Part shown: in pieces, positions 17,814 to 23,359 of the stretch
Position numbering within the stretch: the stretch's first letter is position 1
Layout: every line of letters begins with the position of its first letter
DNA from: a virus
DNA: 23,359 nucleotides
Direction: 5' to 3' (one strand)
IMG/VR virus record: IMGVR_UViG_3300046642_000545
Coordinates: 1 to 23,359 of that record
Made by a program: the position numbers and the translations under genes
The notes under the pieces: model-generated
Seen by the model: only the letters and a program-made list of their open reading frames with translations
Told to the model about the DNA's origin: nothing
The model's database searches: none

Positions 17814-18803
17814 ATGAAAAACAGAGTCATCCTGGACAGGGATATCGTCTGGGTCCCGGGGCAGCCCGGAATCATCCGGGCGCGTGAAGCCATCGAGGCT
17901 TCGACATTCCAGAGTCCAATCGCGCATCCTCTCGGCCCGCCGACAGTCAGCGGTACGACGATGACCGTCGATCTGGCGCTCAACGCGCCGACGCGAGTAA
18001 CACGAACACTGATGGACCTCACGCTTCAGAGGTTCTTCGCTGATCGTGTCTTCACGTCGGCGGGAGGCGTCAGCGGTGGCGCAGTGGTGTACGACGAGCT
18101 ACTGGCCAACGATCTCTACTCCGACCGCGACATCCGCCGGGTCGCTCCGGGTGACGAGTTCCCGCTCATCACCAGCTCGCGGCGCGCACCGAAGGTTGCC
18201 GAGGTCGAGAAGTGGGGCGCCAAGTTCTTCACGACCATCGAGGCTCGCGACCGGAACGACATCGCGGTCTTCACGAGGAACATCCGTATGATGGCGAACA
18301 CCATCGTGCGGAAGATGAACCAGCGGGCCGTCGAGGTTCTGGAGGCAGCAGTCCAGGCCTCCCCGAACCGCCTCGTCACCGGCGTCAACTGGAGCACCGT
18401 CGTCACGGCGGGCTCCACGGCCAGCAACTCGAACCTCTGGCCTGGGTACGACTTCTCTCGTGCGCAGGCGCAGGCAGAGACCGAGGAACTGGGGATCGTG
18501 TACGACCTGTGGATCCTCAATCCGCAGGAGTACCTCCAGCTCGCCCGGATCTACGGGCCATTCCTCAACGACTTGCTCTCGTCGTTGGGCCTGTCGATCT
18601 TCGTCACGAACCGCGTACCGGCCGGCAACGCCTACGTCGTACAGTCTGGCCAGGTCGGCCAGATGCGCGTCGAACAGCCGTTGCAGACCACGCAATGGTA
18701 CGAGCAGGAGACCGAGCGTTTCTGGACGCAGAGCAGCGTCCGTCCGCTCATGTTCTGCGACAACCGGTTCGCCGTCCTGAAGTTCACCAACCTCGCCGGG
18801 TAA
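17814..18803 (+). CDS. Major capsid protein, 329 aa
   Basis: ATG at 17814 after GAGAGGAGGTAGAC, the strongest ribosome site of the head genes, as expected for the most abundant protein. Size, composition and position (after protease/scaffold and decoration) fit an HK97-fold capsid. Helical middle MMANTIVRKMNQRAVEVLEA resembles the spine helix, and the C-terminus SSVRPLMFCDNRFAVLKFTN is typical of phage capsids. No cleavage site can be assigned by eye. The 385-residue frame on the other strand is a shadow. Confidence 0.85.
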   Translation: MKNRVILDRDIVWVPGQPGIIRAREAIEASTFQSPIAHPLGPPTVSGTTMTVDLALNAPTRVTRTLMDLTLQRFFADRVFTSAGGVSGGAVVYDELLANDLYSDRDIRRVAPGDEFPLITSSRRAPKVAEVEKWGAKFFTTIEARDRNDIAVFTRNIRMMANTIVRKMNQRAVEVLEAAVQASPNRLVTGVNWSTVVTAGSTASNSNLWPGYDFSRAQAQAETEELGIVYDLWILNPQEYLQLARIYGPFLNDLLSSLGLSIFVTNRVPAGNAYVVQSGQVGQMRVEQPLQTTQWYEQETERFWTQSSVRPLMFCDNRFAVLKFTNLAG

Positions 18804-18812
18804 GGAGGGAAC

Positions 18813-19346
18813 ATGGCACAGGAACTGCATGGCGCCGACCCCACCGCTACGGCTGGGGAGGACTATGAGGTGCCGGAGGAGTACGCAGGTCAGGGTGACA
18901 CTCGTGTCATCCGTGCACTCCGGTTCCTCTACACGGTCTCTCGCGAGGACGCCTCCGGGATGATCGTGGTCGAGCCTCAGGAGGCTCTGGAAGGAGAGAA
19001 GGTCACCCTCGAACAGATCGGTCTCATCGCCCAGATGAAGGGCGAGGAATCTCATTCGTTCTACACGGACGATGAGCGGGAGCGGATCGAGTCGGGTGGC
19101 AACCCGGACGAGCCGGCAACACTCCCGTCCGGCGACGTCAGCTCGCTCGGTGAGTACGAGCTGGCGGAGTACATCAAGGGCGACAACCCGAACGGCAAGG
19201 AGCTGACGGTGAACGAGACCGTCGCACTGGCGCAGGGCGACAAGGACTTCGCCCATCGTCTGCTCCAGGCCGAGAACATCGCAACTGATGGTGAGCCTCG
19301 CAAGGGCGTCGAGGCAGGGCTCACGTCGATCATCGAATCGGAGTAG
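18813..19346 (+). CDS. Head-module protein, 177 aa
   Basis: ATG at 18813 after TAAGGAGGGAAC, nine bp after the capsid stop. Acidic throughout. The C-terminal part GDNPNGKELTVNETVALAQG, then FAHRLLQAENIATDGEPRKG, ending GVEAGLTSIIE, resembles a short domain I recall from other phage head-region proteins (TVxxVxxxAxGDxxLAxRLLxAExxAT). Function not established; it could be a head-completion or capsid-associated protein. Confidence 0.7.
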   Translation: MAQELHGADPTATAGEDYEVPEEYAGQGDTRVIRALRFLYTVSREDASGMIVVEPQEALEGEKVTLEQIGLIAQMKGEESHSFYTDDERERIESGGNPDEPATLPSGDVSSLGEYELAEYIKGDNPNGKELTVNETVALAQGDKDFAHRLLQAENIATDGEPRKGVEAGLTSIIESE

Positions 19347-19349
19347 GTC

Positions 19350-19769
19350 ATGGCTGAACTCAAAGCCTTGACGTACGTCAATGTTCCGTTCCTGGACGGT
19401 GGGGCGGGACGTAGCTACAAGCCGGGTGACATGATTCCCGATACCGATTTTGCGGAGTCGGTCGAGCTGGGAACATCAGCCATCGGGGAAGACGATTGGG
19501 ATGGCAAGGAGTCAGCCGAGTCGATGATTGCGAAGTTGATCGACGGCGGCGCGCTCTCGGAGGATCCCGACGCCGAACTGCACCCGGCTCACCGTCCTGT
19601 TGAACCCGGCACTCCTACAGTTGCGGGACTCGTCGAGCAGGCGAAGTTCCTCGTGGCTGAGATGGAGGAGGCCGGGGAGCCGGTTCCCGATGAGCTTCGC
19701 CTAATGGCGGAGTCAAGGGAGCTGGTAGGAACGGACGACGAGGCAGCAGGGGGTGACGCAAGTGCATAA
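19350..19769 (+). CDS. Head-module protein, 139 aa
   Basis: ATG at 19350, three bp after the previous stop, with GGAGTAGGTC before it. The N-terminus, KALTYVNVPFLDGGAGRSYK and PGDMIPDTDF, looks like a short beta domain common in small head-joining proteins. The rest is acidic (SEDPDAELHPAHRP; VAEMEEAGEPVPDELRLMAE). No firm family. It overlaps the next gene by eight bp. A head-tail joining role is plausible from position only. Confidence 0.65.
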   Translation: MAELKALTYVNVPFLDGGAGRSYKPGDMIPDTDFAESVELGTSAIGEDDWDGKESAESMIAKLIDGGALSEDPDAELHPAHRPVEPGTPTVAGLVEQAKFLVAEMEEAGEPVPDELRLMAESRELVGTDDEAAGGDASA

Positions 19770-20394
19770 CGGAACAACCCTCTGGATCTGCGAGAAGTGG
19801 TCGGATGAAGCCGTCAAGTTCGCTCAGCGCAAGCTGGAACGGATCGACGTGCGGCGGATTCCGATCTCACACGGGATCGAGGTCGCAAAGCTCGTTCCTA
19901 TCAAGACGGGGATCTCCTCAGCGTTTTTGCGGGCGCTGGTTGGTCCTCCCGAGGAGTGCGCCGAAGTTGTCGGCAACCTTCTCGTGAACGAGGGGATCCA
20001 GAGGTTGCAAGACCTCACCATGATCGCCACGCCGCTGACGAACCAGACAGCGGCGAATGCCTGGGGTACCACCAACGCCTATCTCGGGGTAGGCGACTCA
20101 GTCACGGCAGAAGTGGCAACGCAGACGGAGCTTCAGGCTGCGACTAATCGCTTCTATAAGATCATGAACTCGACCTTCCCCTCGCGCGCGTCTCAGACGG
20201 TCTCGTTTGCCTCGGACTTCATTACCTCCGAGGCGAACTACGTCTGGGCCGAGTGGTCAATCGCGGCGGGCGCTACGACAGTGTCGGGTGGTGGGTTCAC
20301 ATCGGGAACGGTGAACCTCAACCGGAAGGTCGCGGCTCTCGGCACGAAGGCGTCCGGTACATGGACGCTGACAGCTCAGGTGACGCTCTCCTGA
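19762..20394 (+). CDS. Phage structural protein, 210 aa
   Basis: GTG at 19762 is preferred over GTG 19753 because AGGGGGTGA, close to the full anti-SD complement, lies five bases before it. Basic N-terminal third (WSDEAVKFAQRKLERIDVRR), then NLLVNEGIQRLQDLTMIATP, NAYLGVGDSVTAEVATQTEL and FPSRASQTVSFASDFITSEA, ending in strands. I recall this NEG-LxDL, GVGDSxTAxxATQTxLQAATN pattern from actinophage virion-region proteins of unknown role; a tail- or appendage-associated protein is likely. A strong hairpin follows its stop. Confidence 0.7.
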   Translation: MHNGTTLWICEKWSDEAVKFAQRKLERIDVRRIPISHGIEVAKLVPIKTGISSAFLRALVGPPEECAEVVGNLLVNEGIQRLQDLTMIATPLTNQTAANAWGTTNAYLGVGDSVTAEVATQTELQAATNRFYKIMNSTFPSRASQTVSFASDFITSEANYVWAEWSIAAGATTVSGGGFTSGTVNLNRKVAALGTKASGTWTLTAQVTLS

Positions 20395-20400
20395 GGTCAG

Positions 20401-20434
20401 GCTGCGCCGTCCCATCCGCAAGGGGCGGCGCAGC
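20401..20434 (+). terminator. GC stem-loop, possible terminator
   Basis: Perfect nine-bp stem GCTGCGCCG/CGGCGCAGC (20401-20409 with 20426-20434), six bp after a stop codon. There is no T-run, so termination strength is uncertain. Confidence 0.45.
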
Positions 20435-20445
20435 GCCTAACTAAT

Positions 20446-20724
20446 ATGAGCGAGACATTCTCCTATGAGAACGATGGAACCTACGTCCGTACGGGCGAGT
20501 GCTGTCGCTGCGGAGAGTGTTGCTGGGGCGATCCCTTTCAGGGCGAGATGGGAGAGGCTCCGATCCCCGGAGCTTGTCCCCTCTTGGCTCTCGCGGGCGG
20601 GCGCTACGTCTGCACCGATCGTTTGAACTCGTATTACCTGAATGGATGCAACGTCTGGCCATCGCATCCCCTGCAGATCGCGGATAAGCCGAGCTGTACC
20701 TACAAGTTTGAGAAGATCGCCTAA
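20446..20724 (+). CDS. CxxCxxCC (YkgJ-like) metal-binding protein, 92 aa
   Basis: ATG at 20446; no clear ribosome site. C19, C20, C22, C25 and C26 (GECCRCGECC), then C44 (PGACPLLA), C56 (YVCTD), C68 (NGCNVWPSHP) and C84 (SCTYKF). This order is that of the YkgJ/CxxCxxCC family, described as zinc- or iron-sulfur-cluster-binding. Family role is not settled. Here it is short and lies just before a fibre-like gene whose ATG overlaps its stop (TAATG). A role in modifying or assembling the fibre is inference. Confidence 0.7.
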   Translation: MSETFSYENDGTYVRTGECCRCGECCWGDPFQGEMGEAPIPGACPLLALAGGRYVCTDRLNSYYLNGCNVWPSHPLQIADKPSCTYKFEKIA

Positions 20725-23359
20725 TGGCAACCTTCATTGGTGAAATCTCTGCGTCGGCTACTAGCGTCGCTATCCCTACTCATCAGCCGGGTGATTTGAT
20801 TGTAATTGTTTCGCGCGGTCCTACTACTGTACCAACGCCACCTGCTGCTGGCGGAACAGTTCCCACTTTCGTGAATCTTAGTGGTGCCGGAGGTAGTGGA
20901 GTTTGCTATTCGTGCTATATTGCATATGCTACTGCATCGAATCATACTACTGGAACCTGGAGCAACGCGACGGAGATGATAGCTGCGGTATTCCGTCCAG
21001 CAGCGGGGAATTCATTTCTTAAGGGTGCTGGAGGCGGTGGTCAACAGGCTGTTGCTGCTAGTATTGTCTACCCGGCTGGTGCAGCCCCATTTGGAAAGCT
21101 CAATGGAACTTCTCTAGGTCTACGACTTGGTGCTCGCGCTTCGTTGGATGCCAATATGGGCAATCCTCCGACTGGATGGACAAGCGCGGGTGTTGAACCT
21201 GCGGCTCCGAATGGTCTTGTGACACTGCACTATCGCTTTGCCATAACCGTGCAACCAGTTGCCGACACGGTAACTATGGCAACTAGTGCTCAGGAACGTG
21301 CAGGTACATTTGAGATTTTCGAGGGCATCTTTGTTTCGGATTCGGATACGAACGGAGTAACAACTGAGACAGCTACCGCCGCTCTCAAAACTCCGAAGCA
21401 GTATCTGCTGGGATCTGGGGCTGATGGAAACTTTGCCGCTCTGGCCGATGGAGTCGATCAGACAGCGGCTTCTCGTACGGACGGCTGGACTGTAGCCAAG
21501 ACCGCAGCTGGCAACGCTTCGGACTTCGATGCGGGCACCAAGCAGCTCGCGACTTCTTTTGCGACGGCGTCAGGCAAGCCGTCGGCAATTCTGATCGGTA
21601 CGACCGCTAATGCATTCAAGACTCCTGCCGTTCTGAACGGAGGGTTCGTAGCGGGGGCATGGATTCTTTCATTTGCAGTCAGAGCCGTCACCCTCTCTGC
21701 GCAGGCAGGACGAGCGCGCGTCCGTGTCTACAAGGGATCGGCCGCGGATGGGTCGAACGCGGTAGAGCTGACATCAGGTACGCAGGTTGGCTCAACTACC
21801 GGGACTCTCTCCACGACCGTAGATGTAGTTTCTACCGTCACTTGGGTTCCGGGCGCGATCACTCTGAACAATGAGTACCTCTTCTTCGTGGTCGCTTGGG
21901 AAATTACAACGCAATCAGGTAGCACCTCGGCCGATGTTGTTCTGCGAACGGGGCAAGCAGCCGCCGGTACTGGAGTCGTAACTTCTTCATTCACTCCCTC
22001 GACTCCAATTTCAGCGACCGATGCGAACGGGACGACGACCGAATCTGCCTCTGTTGCGGTTGCTCCCCTTACTCTGATCGATGACTTCAATCGGGCGAAT
22101 GGCGCGATCTACGCGGGCGCGGGCGCGGCAATCTGGACGGGTCACGGGATCGGAAATACCACCCCGGCTACTAACTCCGCTGTCATTGGGAACCAGGCCG
22201 GGGTCCTCGCCGCCAACGCCAGTTGCGCCTCGCTTCTACTCATGCAGTCAGACTTCGATATGACCTGGGACTGCGTAGTTGCGCCGGGTGGCGGTGCGGG
22301 AGCGAACTTCTACGTCTGCTTGAGTAACTACGATCAGGGCACTTGGAACGGCATCGCTATTGGATACAATGCCGGTCCTTGGTACGCGACCTCCTACACC
22401 GCAGGTAGCGGTTCTCCAGCAGGAAGCGCAGCCAGTGCCGCGATCCAAGCTGGTGAGACGTATCTCATCTCGAAGAGAGGGACAACTGTCTCTTTCTTCA
22501 AGTCAACTACTGGCGGACCATTCACGTTGATTATGAGTTTCGGCGTAGCGGGCACTTTCGGAGCTGGCGCTTTCGGCACAGTCTTCACCGATACAACGCA
22601 GCGCTGGGACAACCTTCGCGGCGGGCCTCTAGCTCCCATTCCGATATCGAGTACGGATGCGAATGGAGCGACGACCGAGAGTGCGTCCTTCGTTGCTCAA
22701 TTGGTCGGGACCGACCCGACTGGTCCGGAGATTGAGCTAGCTACACTAGTCACGCAACTGTCGGCCTCCGACTTGAACGGGACGACGACCGAGGCTGCGA
22801 CGCCAAATACCCTGGTTGCCTCGACGGATACGAACGGAACGACAACCGAGTCTCAATCCGTCAATATAGTTCAGGCGGTCTCAGCAACCGACACGAATGG
22901 AACGACGACTGAGGCGCAGTCGGTCGTTGTTTCGATCTCGACCTCGGATGCGACTGGGACGGCGACCGAAGCGCAATCAGTCAAGGGCGTCGTCTCTACC
23001 GCTGATGTCAACGGGACTGTGACCGAAGTCGGGACGGCAGTCCAGGGAGTCGTCCCGATCAGCGGATCGGACTCGGGCTCAGGTTCTGAGACTGCGACGG
23101 TGAAGGCGGTTCTTGCCGTAGCCGACGGAATGGCGGGGGTATCGTACCACGACACAATTGTCGGTGGCGGGCCATACGCCTACTATCGCTTGGGTGAGTC
23201 CTCGGGAACGAGTGCCGCTGAAGAGATCAGCGGATACAGCGGTACCTTTGTCGGTAGTCATGGAGGCCCAACTCTCGGACAGGCGGGGATCCCCGGCGGG
23301 CAAGGGAGCACAGCGATAGGAGGAACGGGTGGCGACTCGGTAGCTCTAACCAATCTCCC
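20724..23359 (+). CDS. Tail-fibre/receptor-binding-like protein, partial (over 878 aa)
   Basis: ATG at 20724 (TAATG overlap); the frame is open without a stop to the window edge. N-terminal domain 1-200 (HQPGDLIVIVSRGPTTVPTP) is glycine/alanine-rich. A beta-sandwich-like domain lies at about 312-410. Residues 451-632 begin LIDDFNRANG and resemble a concanavalin-like domain. Nine copies of a linker near (S/A)TDxNGTTTExxSV occur at about 204, 430, 641, 679, 699, 719, 739, 758 and 779. From about 806, YHDTIVGGGPYAYYRLGESS starts a LamG-like domain. Domains plus repetitive linkers fit an extended host-binding fibre. The first 600 bp use more A/T-ending codons than neighbouring genes. Confidence 0.75.
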   Translation, partial: MATFIGEISASATSVAIPTHQPGDLIVIVSRGPTTVPTPPAAGGTVPTFVNLSGAGGSGVCYSCYIAYATASNHTTGTWSNATEMIAAVFRPAAGNSFLKGAGGGGQQAVAASIVYPAGAAPFGKLNGTSLGLRLGARASLDANMGNPPTGWTSAGVEPAAPNGLVTLHYRFAITVQPVADTVTMATSAQERAGTFEIFEGIFVSDSDTNGVTTETATAALKTPKQYLLGSGADGNFAALADGVDQTAASRTDGWTVAKTAAGNASDFDAGTKQLATSFATASGKPSAILIGTTANAFKTPAVLNGGFVAGAWILSFAVRAVTLSAQAGRARVRVYKGSAADGSNAVELTSGTQVGSTTGTLSTTVDVVSTVTWVPGAITLNNEYLFFVVAWEITTQSGSTSADVVLRTGQAAAGTGVVTSSFTPSTPISATDANGTTTESASVAVAPLTLIDDFNRANGAIYAGAGAAIWTGHGIGNTTPATNSAVIGNQAGVLAANASCASLLLMQSDFDMTWDCVVAPGGGAGANFYVCLSNYDQGTWNGIAIGYNAGPWYATSYTAGSGSPAGSAASAAIQAGETYLISKRGTTVSFFKSTTGGPFTLIMSFGVAGTFGAGAFGTVFTDTTQRWDNLRGGPLAPIPISSTDANGATTESASFVAQLVGTDPTGPEIELATLVTQLSASDLNGTTTEAATPNTLVASTDTNGTTTESQSVNIVQAVSATDTNGTTTEAQSVVVSISTSDATGTATEAQSVKGVVSTADVNGTVTEVGTAVQGVVPISGSDSGSGSETATVKAVLAVADGMAGVSYHDTIVGGGPYAYYRLGESSGTSAAEEISGYSGTFVGSHGGPTLGQAGIPGGQGSTAIGGTGGDSVALTNL

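Noticed and set aside
16574-17927. Long minus-strand frames opposite the protease and decoration genes
   Set aside because: Low-complexity Ser/Pro or Asp/Arg-rich translations mirroring the acidic linker on the + strand; no start signals.
18099-19256. 385-codon minus-strand frame
   Set aside because: Shadow of the capsid gene and its neighbour; opposite to the late transcription direction with no leader.
21335-23100. DNA tandem repeat or mobile element in the fibre gene
   Set aside because: Repeats keep the reading frame and vary at third positions, so they are protein-level linkers and not an insertion.

Overview
The window is a piece of a tailed double-stranded DNA phage genome (Caudoviricetes). 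The evidence is an ordered head module on the + strand: small and large terminase, portal, prohead protease with a nested scaffold, decoration protein and major capsid protein. DNA is GC-rich, Shine-Dalgarno sequences are strong (AAGGAGG), GTG starts are common, and several small proteins resemble families I know from actinobacteriophages. An actinobacterial host is therefore likely, but the sequence does not name one. No integrase, repressor or tail tube/tape-measure gene is visible, and both ends of the window cut genes.

Layout. (1) 1-6167, minus strand: 21 small, mostly unrecognised genes, probably early or accessory. They are packed in short runs with ATGA, GTGA, TAATG or TGATG overlaps. 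Ten runs start with a near-identical element, AAAGGAGGGTACCG, placed directly before the start codon. GC-rich stem-loops lie in most of the gaps between runs. Recognisable here are a DUF2786 protein at the left edge and three small Cys-rich (zinc-binding-type) proteins. (2) 6168-7457: about 1.3 kb with no convincing gene, full of inverted repeats and degenerate 34-bp direct repeats. It lies between the leftward and rightward gene blocks and is a candidate control region or origin. (3) 7458-8213, plus strand: a gene of very unusual composition. From 7619 to 8218 the dinucleotide CA is absent and TG occurs once, in the only Trp codon. A strong intrinsic terminator follows. (4) 8278-8874: a stretch of about 300 nt that is very poor in G on the + strand, then a C13 run and a structured segment flanked by a perfect 12-bp inverted repeat. 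(5) 8875-11478: small genes with four-base overlaps, including a LAGLIDADG-like protein that seems to lack its catalytic acid and a RuvC-like resolvase. (6) 11478-20394: terminase, an amidase, portal, protease/scaffold, capsid and connector-like genes. (7) 20446-23359: a small CxxCxxCC protein and a very long, repeat-containing receptor-binding or tail-fibre-like protein that runs off the window.

How it works together. The right-hand genes read as one late programme: TerS/TerL package DNA through the portal, the resolvase probably trims branched DNA before packaging, the protease and scaffold mature the capsid built from the major capsid and decoration proteins, and the fibre-like protein probably contacts the host. 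The left-hand genes look like independently expressed early cistrons sharing one translation-initiation cassette. The most unusual item is the CA/TG-void gene: its body contains no possible ATG, GTG or TTG start, and it sits alone between a repeat-rich region and a terminator.
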